A program made the translations under genes and the position numbers. Of a stretch of 64,000 nt of DNA, positions 1-9,779 are shown one piece after another. Source of the DNA: Plotosus lineatus (lineage: Eukaryota; Chordata; Actinopteri; Siluriformes; Plotosidae); contig CM045731.1 of the NCBI GenBank assembly GCA_024760905.1, positions 26,243,501 through 26,307,500 of the forward strand, given 5' to 3'. How positions within the stretch are numbered: the first letter of the stretch is position 1; the number at the start of each line of letters is the position of its first letter. The notes under the pieces are model-generated. The model saw only the letters and a list, made by a program, of their open reading frames with translations. It was not told the origin of the DNA and did not search any database.

Positions 1-807
1 TTGAAAAAGAAGACCAATAATTTTAGAGTATAATAAGACTGAATTTCTTTTAAACAACATTGTCATAACGAAGTTGTTTATTAATAAGAAAAGTACTTTT
101 TACTATTAATGTGACTTCTGGTGCTGCATGGTATTGCTGATGGCTTTGTAGTCTGGTTGATACGTGCTGAGGTTCAGCTTCATGCAGGCGTTTAGGCTTC
201 CATATATTACATGTGACCGCAGGTTGGTCTTGATGCTTTTCAGTTGAGAGAAGAACTGCTGGCGTGCGCATGTGGAGCCAAACATGGTCAATATGACAGG
301 ACTCACATGCTGCAGTGTTTATGTGACAGGAAGCGCGTCCCATGTTTTGGCAATCAGCTGGTTTGCGGGTTGAATCTTTTCCTGTCTGTCCATTTGTGTT
401 TGCTTGCCAGCTTTGATTGGCTTTGTGCAAACGAGCTGATCAAAAACGAGGAAATTTACCTCTTTACTCAAAAACAACACGTGCAGTCTGTGGCTGTTGT
501 TATAATCCAATAAAATTAGAGTTTCAAGGTATCGGACCCGCCCACATACTGGCGTACAGAAAGGATTGGCTCTGCACTGTGCGCCACAGTGATCACGTGG
601 CATTGAAAATAGATGTATAGATTTAAATGTGTGAGATTTATTCATCTGTTTTTGTTTTATCTGATGGCTTTTTTGTATTTTTATTTAAATGACTGAAATT
701 ATGTATTCGTTATTCTGTTAAAAAAGGCCACCTGATTTATCCGAGAGACGGATACAGTCATCAAAAGAGCCACATCTGGCTCGCGAGCCATAGGTTCCCG
801 ACCCCTG
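1..807 (-). mobile_element. hAT-family DNA transposon, internally deleted and cut by the window edge
   Basis: The minus strand begins at 807 with CAGGGGTCGGGAACCTATGG, followed by a 'GCGAGCC...TGTGGCTCT' block, the terminal sequence style of hAT elements. Further inside, the minus-strand frame 306-106 reads FFSQLKSIKTNLRS and later LNLSTYQPDYKAISNTMQHQ before a stop, which resembles the C-terminal dimerisation region of hAT/ZBED-type transposases. Between the terminus and this region there is no catalytic domain, so this is a deletion derivative. The other end lies outside the window. The family call rests on the terminus plus the C-terminal fragment. Confidence 0.6.
106..306 (-). pseudogene. 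hAT transposase C-terminal fragment
   Basis: A 66-codon stretch ending in a natural stop. The motif FFSQLKSIKTNLRS followed about 20 residues later by a Tyr-Gln-Pro-Asp-Tyr segment is typical of the last part of hAT-like transposases, where monomers dimerise. The upstream zinc finger and RNase-H-like core are absent. No host gene is suggested. Confidence 0.5.
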
Positions 808-1090
808 CCTTAAACCAAAACCTTCTCTGATAATAATTCTTGAAAATGTCAACATCGTGAGCACACAAAAGGTTCGGCTGCTGGAGAAAATGTGCCCAGG
901 CTGAAGTTGACCGCTGTGATGACATGGCAGTCTGCGAATCTTTCGAGGGACTGAAGGTACATCCTGTGATTCCGCCCATCGATAAAAATGAAGAGGATAT
1001 TTCTGACTGAGCGGTAATTGATTAACACTCAGCTGCTTCATCTCCACTGTCTGATCGTGCTCTGAAAGAGATATTCGAGTACAGCTCGAA
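808..1090. other. unassigned interval
   Basis: Unique-looking sequence between the hAT end and the first SINE. Short open frames exist on both strands, but I recognise no domain and see no convincing exon. Confidence 0.4.
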
Positions 1091-1107
1091 CAGGTTTCAT
1101 CTGTGCT

Positions 1108-1429
1108 GCTTCTTTTCCTTTCGTCTTTTTCCCTTTCTCAGGGGTCGCCACAGCGATTCATCTGAATCACATGTTTGATTTGGCATAGGTTTTTATGTTC
1201 GGATGCCCTTTCTGAGACAACCCGTTAGCAAAGGGTAGAAACATGCTGACGGCTTTGCAGCTACTCTTTACAAAAGTCAGCAATGGTTCTTTTACATGAA
1301 CCTCACACCACAGACAGTGAAAGACATGGCTGGCCTTTGATAACCCAGTTAGCTGCACTGGGGGGGACTGGAACCCCTAACCTCAGGATCAGCAATCCAG
1401 TGCCCTTTACCACCAGGCCACCACTTCCC
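1108..1429 (-). mobile_element. tRNA-derived SINE, LINE-like (GGCGACC) tail
   Basis: On the minus strand a tRNA-like head (about 1429-1360) is followed by a central block shared with the other copies in the window, then a tail ending near GGGGTCGCCACAGCGATTCA read on the plus strand. The copy is flanked by a 17-bp duplication with one mismatch: CAGGTTTCATCTGTGCT at 1091-1107 and CAGGTTTTATCTGTGCT at 1430-1446. That target duplication confirms retrotransposition and defines the ends. Confidence 0.85.
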
Positions 1430-1466
1430 CAGGTTTTATCTGTGCTAATTGGTTTTAATAGGTTTA

Positions 1467-1743
1467 GGGGCAGTGGTGGTCTAGTGGGGGCAGTGGTGGT
1501 CTAGTGGTATAGGGTGCTGGATCGCTGATCCAAAGGTTGGGGGTTCGAGTCCCACTCTCCACAAGGTTGTCACTGTCCCCCCCAGTGCAGCTAACTGGGT
1601 TATCAAAGGCCAGCCATGTCTCTCACTGTCTATGATGAGAGGCATGTAAAAGAACCATTGCTGACTTTCGTAAAGAGTAGCTGCAAAGCCGTCGGCGTGT
1701 TTCCGCCCTACGATGGCCTGGCGAGTGGATACCGAAAATGAAC
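1467..1743 (+). mobile_element. tRNA-derived SINE with duplicated head and shortened tail
   Basis: Same SINE family in the plus orientation. The first 20 or so bases (GGGCAGTGGTGGTCTAGTGG) occur twice in succession, at about 1468 and 1488. An A-box-like TGGTCTAGTGG and a B-box-like GGTTCGAGTCC are visible. The tail jumps from 'gatggcctggcgag' directly to 'gaaaatgaactga', so about 100 bases present in the copies at 13.9 and 17.4 kb are missing. Confidence 0.8.
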
Positions 1744-1767
1744 TGATTATATATATATATATTTATA

Positions 1768-2544
1768 CAGTAAAACCTCCGCTGACGAACGCTTAAGCTC
1801 ACAAACTTTTCGCCTCAAGAACATTAAATTTGCGAGCATATAGTCTCTGCTGACGAACTAGTTTTCGGCGGACGAACCAAACCACGCGGTCGAACAGCGC
1901 CACGGTGGCGGCCACGAGAACCTGACGCACGCTCACGGCATCCCAGTTCGTCACCCCCTTTCTTTGAGTGCGGACGTGGTTTGTGTTTGATAGACATTTT
2001 GGACCATATTGAGTGTACTTTTGCTATTATGGGACCGAAAAAGACCCCACCACAGGCTAGTGTTGAGCCTAAGAAGACATTAAAGAAAATTACGATTGAG
2101 CAGAAGAAGGAGATCATTGAAAAACACGAACGAGGTGTGCGTTTGTGTGACTCAGCGTCCCAGTACCAGTACGCTAAGTCTACCATTGCTCCCATCCTTA
2201 AGAACAGGGAAGCTATTAAGGGTGCGTGTGTGGCTAAGGGTGTTTCTGTGTTGTCTAAGCAACGGTCTCAGGCAATAGAAGAGATTGAAAAACTTCTGTT
2301 GATTTGGATTAATGAAAAGCAGCTAGCAGGGGACAGTGTGAGTGAGGGTATTATCGCCGAGAAAGCACGGCAACTTCACTCGGATATATAGGCTTATTTA
2401 GTAGAAAATTATGTTTTATGGGGACCTGGGAACGGATTATTCTCATTTTAATGGTTTCTTATAGGAAATAAATGTTCGGAAGATGAACTTTTCGCCTTAC
2501 ACACACTTTCTGGGAACCAATTATGTTCGTGAGCAGAGGTATCA

Positions 2545-2547
<3 letters not shown>
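1768..2547 (+). mobile_element. pogo/Tigger-like DNA transposon derivative
   Basis: The left end CAGTAAAACCTCCGCTGACG and the right end (minus strand CAGTGATACCTCTGCTCACG) form terminal inverted repeats, flanked on each side by TA, the usual target of Tc1/mariner/pogo elements. Inside is an ORF for the N-terminal DNA-binding part of a Tigger-type transposase and no DDE catalytic domain. The element lies between two AT-rich tracts, so the TA boundaries could shift by a dinucleotide. Confidence 0.75.
2029..2391 (+). pseudogene. Tigger transposase N-terminal DNA-binding region only
   Basis: 120 codons from an ATG (MGPKKTPPQASVEPKK) to TAG. Residues about 20-60 (KKITIEQKKEIIEKHERG and the following region) match the CENP-B-type helix-turn-helix that opens pogo/Tigger transposases; residues about 80-115 resemble the start of the second, CENPB/Tc5-type DNA-binding domain (LLLIWINEKQLAGDSVSE). 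The DDE integrase-like domain, normally some 200 residues further on, is absent. An upstream in-frame ATG at 1981 exists, but the MGPKK start matches the sister element at 6921. Confidence 0.7.

Positions 2548-2548
<1 letters not shown>

Positions 2549-2598
<50 letters not shown>
2549..2598. repeat. (AT)n microsatellite
   Basis: About 25 uninterrupted AT dinucleotides directly beside the Tigger-like element end. Confidence 0.95.
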
Positions 2599-2602
<4 letters not shown>

Positions 2603-2787
2603 GAGAGTGTCTCCAATCACAGCCTTGCAGTTCTCATTGTTAAGAGGGAGGAGCCAGGCCTATATTCAGATCAACACATGGCAGGATATAATTGAAGTTG
2701 AAATCCTGGACTGCTATTGACATGCCAACTTGCTTCCTACTGGTCGGGTTTAATATCTGTCCTTTTAGTGTCACTACGTCAGATCTG

Positions 2788-2980
2788 TAAAAATCTCACT
2801 CACTTGTGCCAGACCGCTTACTCCTATGAGGATCGAATAGAGGCTTGTGCCTATCTCAGCTGACCCTTGGCAAAGTGAGGTAGCGCCATCACAGGGCAGC
2901 ACTCACACATTCATACTCACACTTGCACCAAGGGGCAATTCCGTACAGCCAGGTCGCCCAATGTGCTTGGATGACTGTAA
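2788..2980 (-). repeat. LINE/SINE 3'-tail fragment
   Basis: On the minus strand this reads '...tgccctgtgatggcg...' through 'cagctgagataggc' to a 'taagcggt' like end. The same tail motif closes several SINEs in this window and is widespread in fish as a non-LTR retrotransposon 3' end. No coding part is attached. Confidence 0.5.
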
Positions 2981-3410
2981 TGTCCAGAAAAGCTTACCTA
3001 CTGTAAATATGCTAATAAATTGGCCTAATTCAGATTAAATCTCGAAAATATAGTGTGTATGATTTGTAGCAGTATCTGAGAATGCATCAGGAATTTTAAA
3101 AGGTGTGTTTTGCATGAGTGACACAGTAATTAATATTACAAAAGTGAAAACCATTCAAGTGGAACACTGAATCTCAGTGAATTTCAGTACTCTGAAATCT
3201 CCAGCATTCACCTGCACAGAGGTACGTATATTATTATCCTCCCACTCGCTGTGTTCACATCTGTGTGTTTATGTACGTGTGGGGAGATTGCTGATCATTA
3301 TCAGAAAATAACTTTCTTTAGACATGTCTGCTAGTTCCGCCTCAAAAAAGCCCAAAACCTTACAATGATTACTCGACTGACCGCCAGACCAAGGGATTAA
3401 GAAATGGATT

Positions 3411-3452
<42 letters not shown>

Positions 3453-3725
3453 GGCATGTTTTTGTAACTTACTGAGGACCAAATATCTCCATCAGGACTG
3501 CAATGTCTGACAGTGTTGTTTGAATGGCCTTCATACGGAAAGCCTTATTTATTTATTAATTTATTTTTAAAATCCAAAGAGATAAGAGAAATATTTCCTT
3601 CCTCCTTCTTCGGGTAGCCGTATGTAAACTTGACTTTAATCCATCCGGGCAATAATCTGAACGTTCACATGTAGTAAATCAAAGCCACACCCACTGGGGT
3701 CCAAGCTTTATGTTGTGTTTGTATA
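2981..3725. other. intergenic interval with one microsatellite
   Basis: No recognisable gene. A (TG)n tract occupies about 3415-3449. The remainder is AT-rich and non-repetitive as far as I can see. Confidence 0.5.
3415..3449. repeat. (TG)n microsatellite
   Basis: About 17 TG units; it creates a spurious Thr-His ORF on the minus strand. Confidence 0.95.
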
Positions 3726-3728
3726 TTA

Positions 3729-3940
3729 TAGTAACAACCAGGCAGCACAGTGGCGTAGTGTTTCACACACCTGCCTCACAGCAAGCGGGTCATGGGTTTA
3801 AGGACTGGGTTCTGGTGTTCCGGCGTAAGGTTTGCATGTTCTCCTCAAGCTTCCGTGGTAATCTGGCTTCTGCCCACCATCCAAAGACATGCTCATTAGC
3901 CTAATTAGGTAAAGTCCATTGGGCTTTTTACACCCGAGTC
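3729..3940 (+). mobile_element. tRNA-like-headed dispersed fish repeat
   Basis: Starts with GGCAGCACAGTGGCGTAGTG, carries a diverged B-box-like region near 'catgggttta', and continues with 'tttgcatgttctcc', a phrase common in dispersed fish repeats. Related copies occur at 6038, 18898 and 20893. I treat it as SINE-like, but the exact family is not certain. Confidence 0.55.
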
Positions 3941-4085
3941 ATAGTGGCTCATCAGACCGGTGCTTATCCCCGGTTTCCATAGCGTGAAGCGACTAGGAGT
4001 TCAACTCTTCCTGGATGGAATGCTAGTCCATCGCAGGCTACCTTCCCAGTATATTTTTACTGGTGCCCAATTATACTGCTGGGTG
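3941..4085 (+). repeat. dispersed repeat, second copy at 62.3 kb
   Basis: The stretch from 'gtggctcatcagaccggtgc' to 'tactgctgggtg' recurs at 62290-62440 with only scattered changes. It holds no coding frame on its own. Here its right end is joined directly to a LINE fragment. Confidence 0.7.
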
Positions 4086-4545
4086 AAAGGAAAAGTGTAC
4101 AAGACGGTGTTGAGGCCAGCGATGTTGTATGGTTTAGAAACAGTGGCACTGAGGAAAAGACAGGAGGCGGAGCTGGAGGTAGCAGAGATGAAAATGTTAA
4201 GGTTCTCTTTGGGAGTAACGAGGATGGGCTGGATCAGGAATGAGGACATCAGAGGGACAGCACATGTAAGATGTTTTGGAGACAAAGCCAGAGAGGCTAG
4301 ATTGAGATGGTTTGGACATGTACAGAGGAGGGATAGTGAGTGTATTGGTAGTAGGATGTTCAGGTTGGAACTACCAGACAGAAGGCCTAGAGGAAAACCA
4401 AAGAAGAGATTTATGGATGTGGTGAAGGAGGACATGAAGGTAGGTGGAGTAAGAGTAGAAGACACAGAGGATAGGATGAGATGGAGGCAGATGGTTTGCT
4501 GTGGCGACCCCTGAAGGGAACAGCCGAAAGGAAAAGAAGAAGGTG
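4086..4545 (+). pseudogene. RTE-like LINE, 5'-truncated, C-terminal part of the ORF2-like protein
   Basis: The frame reads KGKVYKTVLRPAMLYGLETV and continues through the conserved 'LRWFGHVQRRDSE' segment to 'CCGDP' and a stop at 4514, then a short 3' end 'cagccgaaaggaaaagaagaa'. This is the region after the reverse transcriptase core in RTE-type LINEs. The same protein is present more completely at 34623-35757, where it includes the FADD motif. Everything upstream of this fragment was lost, as expected from incomplete reverse transcription. Confidence 0.85.
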
Positions 4546-4679
4546 AACAGAGGCACATTTTCTGGTTGAGACCTTGCCCAGTGGTCTTAGCACTGTGGGG
4601 GTCGAACTGGGATTTGAACACACAACCTCCTGATCATAAGAGCAGCACCCTAACCACTACACCCTACATTAGCTTAATT

Positions 4680-4926
4680 CTTCTTTTCTTTTCAGCTTTT
4701 ACCCTTTTTCGGGAGTCACCACAGTGAATCATTTCATTCGCACATTTGATGTGGCAGAGGTTTTTACGTCGGATGCCCTTCGTGTCACAACCCTTTTAGC
4801 AAGGGACAGAAACACGCTGACGACTTTGCAGCTACTCTTTACGAAAGTCAGCAATGGTTCTTTTACATGCCTCTCACCATAGACAGTGAGAGACATGGCC
4901 CGCCTTTGATAACCCAGTTAGCTGCA
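4680..4926 (-). mobile_element. tRNA-derived SINE, 5'-truncated, LINE-like tail
   Basis: Minus-strand copy lacking the tRNA head; it stops inside 'gctgcac'. It is flanked by an exact 16-bp target duplication CTACATTAGCTTAATT at 4664-4679 and 4927-4942. The tail carries the GGCGAC(T)CC... block also found at the end of the RTE-like LINE. Confidence 0.9.
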
Positions 4927-5179
4927 CTACATTAGCTTAATTGGCTGTTCCAAATTGCCCCTAGGTGTCAATGTGTGTTGGTTCTGAAATGGTCTGGCAA
5001 GTCATTCGGGATGTACGACGCCTTTGTTCAGTGTCAGATGAAATAGGCTCCAGCCTTCCCAAAGCCCTTAAAGTAGGACGAAGCAATTCGGTAAACAATA
5101 GTGAGAATAGCAACAGTCAATTCTCTAGCATTCGTAACGTGTCCTCATAAGCATTAATAAAAAAATGTAAAAATCTTGT

Positions 5180-5365
5180 ACGTGTGGCTCCCGAGTGGCA
5201 CACAGCTATCTAACTGGAGAGGAGACAAGTTTGAATCCAGATTGATGCCGCAGCCATCTGTGACGGAGAGTCGATGGGGGCTAATAGGCCGAACTCTCAC
5301 GGGAGCGAGGGATGGCATATGTTTGCTCTCGCTTACTGTGACCACCAGCTCATCAGGGGCAGCTT
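5180..5365 (+). mobile_element. tRNA-derived SINE, 'GGCTCC(C/T)GAGTGGC' family
   Basis: Begins GTGGCTCCCGAGTGGCACAC, has a B-box-like 'gtttgaatcca', and shares the block 'tgatgccgcagccatctg' with a second copy at 62045. The head is distinct from the more common SINE in this window. Confidence 0.6.
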
Positions 5366-5744
5366 GAGCTCATTTGTTTAAAGGGACGGTTAGCGCTTTC
5401 ACTCCAAGCGTATTAAGCCGCTCTTGCGTGCGCATGGGCAACACTTCATAACGATGCAGTTGGCAGCATTGTGTATGGACAGTCACGTTCAAGTCATCCT
5501 TTAACTGGATTAATTTATTACAGATGGGTGAAGATGAGGCATATACACTCACGACCACTTGGCGTCTGTCCACTCCATGTGTACGCCGTGGTTCATTACG
5601 CTAATGAGTACAATGTACAGGACGTTAATCTGAGTCACGGATTGCTCACTGAGATGCTGCAGGAGTAGAGACAGATTAAATCCCGAGGTGTAAACAATAC
5701 CCTCGGAGAATTATTCAAACTCTTGTTTTAATTCCAGTTGCACT
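5366..5744. other. unassigned interval
   Basis: No recognisable gene or repeat. A 65-codon plus-strand frame (5471-5668) has no family resemblance that I can name. Confidence 0.4.
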
Positions 5745-5925
5745 TACAGGAGTTTTCAGATGTTCTTATCCAGAGCGACTTACAATTATCATTTCGTTTA
5801 TATAACTGAGCAATTGAAGCTCAAGGGTCTTGCTCAAGGGTCCAACAGTGCTGCCAGTGGGGATTGAACCATTGACCTTCGGATCAGTAACCCGTCACAT
5901 TAACCATTGCTGGGGCATGTGGGGT
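5745..5925 (-). mobile_element. tRNA-like dispersed repeat ('TTATCCAGAGCGACTTA' family)
   Basis: The plus strand shows CTTATCCAGAGCGACTTACA; read on the minus strand the other end is tRNA-like, with 'ggttactgatccgaaggtc' and a B-box-like 'ggttcaatcccc'. A related copy is at 50175-50345. It is probably an old SINE. Confidence 0.55.
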
Positions 5926-6037
5926 CTGCCAGGCTTAGATGAATCAGAACCAGCAGATTGAACACGTGAAATGCCGCTTTTCTTCTAACACCGAAGTGCT
6001 TCATTACGATAGATTTATGCGTGTTATTTAACTGACA

Positions 6038-6161
6038 TTGGTGGCACGGTGGTTTGATTCCCTCGTCCGGGTGTTTCTGAGTGGAGTTGGCATGTTCTCC
6101 CGGTGCTTGTGTGGTTTCCGCTGTGTACTCCAGTTTCCTCCCGCAGTCCAAAAGCATGCAT
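6038..6161 (+). mobile_element. tRNA-like-headed dispersed repeat, left part, split by a LINE
   Basis: Starts 'ggtggcacggtggtttgatt' and runs to 'cagtccaaaagcatgcat', where the LINE fragment at 6162-6655 interrupts it. The repeat resumes at 6656 ('ccaaaagtatgcatattagg'). Confidence 0.6.
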
Positions 6162-6655
6162 CTTCTTCTTCTTCTCCTTTCGGCTTTTCCCTTCAGGGGT
6201 CGCCACAGCGAATCATCTGCCTCCATCTCACCCTGTCCTCTGCATCTTCTTCTCTTACACCAACTACCTTCATGTTCTCCATCACCACATCCATGAATCG
6301 TCTCTTTGGTCTTCCTCTAGGCCTTCTGCCTGGTAGTTCCAACCTCAACATCCTACTACCAATATACTCACTGTCCATCCTCTGTACATGTCCAAACCAT
6401 CTCAATCTAGCCTCTCTGACTTTGTCTCCAAAACATCTTACATGTGCTGTCCCTCTGATGTGCTCATTCCTGATCCTATCCATCCTCGTTACTCCCAAAG
6501 AGAACCTCAACATTTTCATCTCTGATACCTCCAACTCTGCCTCCTGTCTTTTCCTCAGCGCCACTGTTTCTAACCCATACAACATCGCTGGCCTCATCAC
6601 CATCTTGTACACTTTTCCTTTCATTCTTGCCGATACCCTCCTATCACGCATCACA
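6162..6655 (-). pseudogene. RTE-like LINE, 5'-truncated, with target duplication
   Basis: The minus-strand frame contains GKVYKMVMRPAMLYGLETV, 'LRWFGHVQRMDSEYIGSRML' and ends at 'RCGDP', the same C-terminal region as at 4086 and 34623. The 3' end is a short 'GAAAGGAGAAGAAGAAGAAG' tail. A 14-bp duplication flanks it: CCAAAAGCATGCAT at 6148-6161 and CCAAAAGTATGCAT at 6656-6669. The frame is open for 158 codons, but the protein lacks endonuclease and reverse transcriptase. Confidence 0.9.
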
Positions 6656-6839
6656 CCAAAAGTATGCATATTAGGTTAATTGGTCGCTCAAGCAGTGAAT
6701 GGTTAGTCCTGTGAGTTACATGACTTCTGTGATGCATGATTTTACTGTGAACCAAAGGCGAAACTCAGCAGCTGAGACCATTGAAATGCTTCACGATGCC
6801 TTATGGCAAAAAATTGTTTTTCAAACCCATTGTTTGTCA

Positions 6840-7617
6840 CACGCGTGATGGAGAGTTGTACTATTGGTTCGTGAGTTTTTTTGAGTGTGCTCATTGCAGC
6901 GTTATTTTTTGTTATTAATCATGAGCCCCAAGAAAGTGATTCCTGGTGAGACTGAAAAGAAGAAGCCGGCTCCATTATCAATAAAAGTAAAATAGGAGAT
7001 GATAAAAAAAATATGAAAGTGGGATGCGGTTGAGTAAAATCGCAAAAGAGTATGGCCGAAACCCCTTTACAATCGGGACGATATTCAAGCAGAAGGAGAC
7101 CTTAAAAGTGACGACTCCTTCGAAAGGCCTCACTGGGATATCGAAAAAGAGGTCGTCACTGAACGACGAGATGGAGAGACTGTTATTCCTTTGGATAAAG
7201 GAGAAAGAAATTGCCGAAGATACAGTGACAGAGGCGATTATTTCGGAAAAAGCAACCGCCATATTTAAGGACCTCGTGAAGGAGGGTGGGGGTTATTCAG
7301 ACCAGCAACCCCCGGACTTTAAAGTAAAGCGTCGCATGGGTAGTTTGAGAGATTTAAAAAAAGGACTGGAATCCACTCTGTATATGTTAATAAAATGGTT
7401 TAATATGTTAATACAATGTTAAAATGGTTTAACTTTTAACACATATTTCATACAAAATTGGTGTACTTTTATCATTTTTAAAGGGTTTATGGGGTATTAT
7501 TGGGAGCCTTGGAACGAATCACGCGTTTTACATGTAAAATGCGGTTCAATTTATGAAAACTCCAGGTTATGAAAAAGGCTCTGGCACGGATTAATTTCGT
7601 AAGGTGAGGTACCACTG
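6840..7617 (+). mobile_element. pogo/Tigger-like transposon derivative
   Basis: The right end, read on the minus strand, is CAGTGGTACCTCACCTTACG and ends at 7617 before a TA; the adjoining 150 bases ('aaggctctggcacggatt', 'acatgtaaaatgcgg') match the ends of the elements at 44.1, 49.2, 55.8, 57.9 and 59.6 kb. A matching left terminus is not visible, so the left boundary is approximate and the copy may be truncated. Confidence 0.65.
6921..7422 (+). pseudogene. Tigger transposase N-terminal region, broken
   Basis: An ATG at 6921 opens MSPKKVIPGETEKKKPAPLS, very like the start at 2029, then meets stop codons. After a frame change the sequence continues as RLSKIAKEYGRNPFTIGTIF (helix-turn-helix region) and LLFLWIKEKEIAEDTVTEAI (second DNA-binding domain). 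At least one frameshift and several stops separate the two parts, and no DDE domain follows. Confidence 0.7.
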
Positions 7618-7689
7618 TATTTGGTTATGCGTGGCTTACTGGAAATGTTTACGTTTAGGCAGCTCAGTGATCGTCACAGTTTTTCTGTT

Positions 7690-7772
7690 ACAAACTGACC
7701 TCGGCCCCCCATCAGAGAAGGGAAGGGAAAAGTGGCCCTCGCAGGAAAAAGTTTGGGGACCCCTGCTCTATA
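7690..7772. repeat. hAT-type terminal fragment
   Basis: 'agtggccctcgcaggaaaaa' followed by 'gtttggggacccctg' resembles one end of a hAT-derived MITE (CAGGGGTCCCCAAAC on the minus strand). I could not find the partner end, so this may be a solo or decayed terminus. Confidence 0.4.
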
Positions 7773-9175
7773 GCAGGTCATTAACAAGCAGAGGCCTTGT
7801 ATTCAAGATTAGCATGGTCTTGTGCTATTTATTATCCCATACAGATTCGCTACACTTGGTATTTTGATGTGTTTTAATGTGAGGCTTAAGGAGGTTCCTT
7901 CAAAACACCAAGAAATCTTGCCTGGATCTCAGAGCTGTAAACATCATGTTTTGAAAATGTTCAGCTCCAAGGCGCTGGTCTCGTCATGTTAAGTTCAGTT
8001 TGCTTTCCTTCCATGTTTTGAGTCTCAGTGGGAGTTTACAGTGATATGTTTTCATGGTTCTGTTGTGAAATATTTTTCCTCCCTTTGCATCATGATCTGG
8101 CTTTTGTTGAGGAAAACGGTGGTTGGGGGTGTTTCAGTTTAGATTTATGATCAGTGTCAACATTTTTCATTTTCTATTTGCCTTTTATTGGACCCCCCAT
8201 CTCTCTGTCTGTCTTTATTCTTCCTCTTCCTGTCTCTTTCAATCTCTTTTCTCATCTTGGTCAGTGTCTTTAAATCTCTCTTGCCTCCTCCATCATTTTC
8301 AGTCTGAATGGAAAAAAGCCCCACTTTCTTTTGCTGCTCCAGTTTTTTTCCATCCTGACTGTGTCTCCATGGCAACAGAGAGCATCAAAGAGAATGAGTG
8401 TATGTGAGGTATCGTATTAAACACACACTCACTGCCACCCCCCGCTCCCCCTCTCGAAATTGAGTGAATTACCCTGAATTACCTCTTTTGCAATTCCCGG
8501 GTGACTGACATCTGTTGCACGATGCGACCTGATGGTAATAAATTCTCTCATTTTAATAATAAGTGTATGTGAGGAGAGCGTTTGAATTAATCTTAGCCAT
8601 GGATCGGCCTTGAGGTGCCCAGCAATTCAAAGAAATCCCAGGATTAGCACTTTAGCCAGTGCAGCAGTCACTTAAAACTCCAACCATCACTCAGGAAGTA
8701 CTCCAGCTCCTTCGGGATTGGTCATTTTAAGCAGCGACACATTTCCAAGCAGTCTGTATCAACCAGGGTTAAAATTCCATTTTGGCCTAAAGTAACTAAT
8801 TACTCAGGTATTGTAGGCGTGTTCTAAATTCTGATTGGTCAGAAGGTGTTGATGGTCTTTTGTAATTAACTCATCGAAGCTAAATGATATCATTACTATG
8901 GTAACAGGTCATTCACAGGGATGGCTACATCAGAGGCTCCATGTGTTTATTTGCTTTAAAAAAAAAAAAAGAGTCATAGATAAGTTTGTTTTTATTTATT
9001 CGATTTGTTTTTTACCTGGAAGAAGCAACAGGTCACACCCAGTGAGGCACTGTTCAACTGTTCAACTTATGCTTATGCGCTTCCCCTGTGATCTTAGCAA
9101 TGTTTTACCAGAAAACTTTGGTATTCAGATAAAATGAACTAATAATGATAGAAGTATCTTTCCAGCGGGAGTGAA
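7773..9175. other. gene-free interval
   Basis: No recognisable gene, RNA or mobile element. There is a pyrimidine-rich stretch at about 8180-8290 and short A and T runs. Open frames here (for example 8123-8407) have no family resemblance and are biased by the pyrimidine tract. Confidence 0.5.
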
Positions 9176-9179
9176 GTAG

Positions 9180-9470
9180 CCTCATCACTCTCACATCTTC
9201 TTCCGCTTGATCCGGGGTCTGTTCGCGGAGGCAGTAGCCTAAGCAGTGATGTCCCTCACCCCAGTCAATTCCTCCAGTTCTTCTGGGGGGGGGCACGAAG
9301 GCATTCTCAGACCAGCCAAGAAACATCGTCCCTCCAGTGTGTTCTGGCTCGACCCTGGGTTATCTTCCCAGTTGGGCAGCGCGAAACACCACGCCAGGTA
9401 GGCATTCGAGAGTCATGCTAATCAGATGCCGGAGCCACCTCAACTGGCTCCTCTCAATGCAGAAAATTGG
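9180..9470 (-). pseudogene. non-LTR retrotransposon ORF, C-terminal fragment, decayed
   Basis: The minus strand encodes 'RSQLRWLRHLIRM' then a Pro/Arg-rich segment and 'LLHSRWK', a pattern found after the reverse transcriptase domain in fish LINEs that carry an 'RWxGHLxRM' block. Stops and frame changes are present. Together with 9780-11300 it seems to be one LINE on the minus strand whose middle (reverse transcriptase) is missing and replaced by a SINE. Confidence 0.6.
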
Positions 9471-9509
9471 TTACGCTCATACTGATCCCAGTGGAGTTCA
9501 AGCACCACT

Positions 9510-9755
9510 ATCACCAGGTTGTCACTGCTGTCCCCCCAGTACAATTGACTGGGTTATCAGAAGCCAGCCATGTCTCTCACTGTCTATTATGAGAGGAATG
9601 CAAATGAACAATTGTTGACTTATGTCAGGAGTAGGCTGCATAGCCTGGCATGCTGTCCAGGGTGTACAATTCCCTCACCCCAAGTGGGCTGAAATGGGCA
9701 CCAGCCTCCCCGTCACTCTAATTAGTATTACGTAGTTCAGAAAATGAATGGATGC
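9510..9755 (+). mobile_element. tRNA-derived SINE fragment, head missing
   Basis: Shares 'caccaggttgtcactg', 'tgtctctcactgtctat' and the tail 'ggctgaaatgggcaccagcc' to 'cagaaaatgaatgg' with the common SINE of this window. The tRNA-like head is absent. It lies between the two halves of a decayed LINE. Confidence 0.75.
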
Positions 9756-9779
9756 TGATGATAATCCAGACGATGATGG

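Noticed and set aside
1500..1575. Functional tRNA gene in the SINE head
   Set aside because: The A- and B-box-like sites are present, but acceptor strands do not pair and the same sequence recurs with SINE body and target duplications.
4001..4621. 206-codon minus-strand ORF
   Set aside because: Antisense to the LINE C-terminal fragment; the sense frame has the recognised motifs. The same applies to 6038-6679 and 34911-35738.
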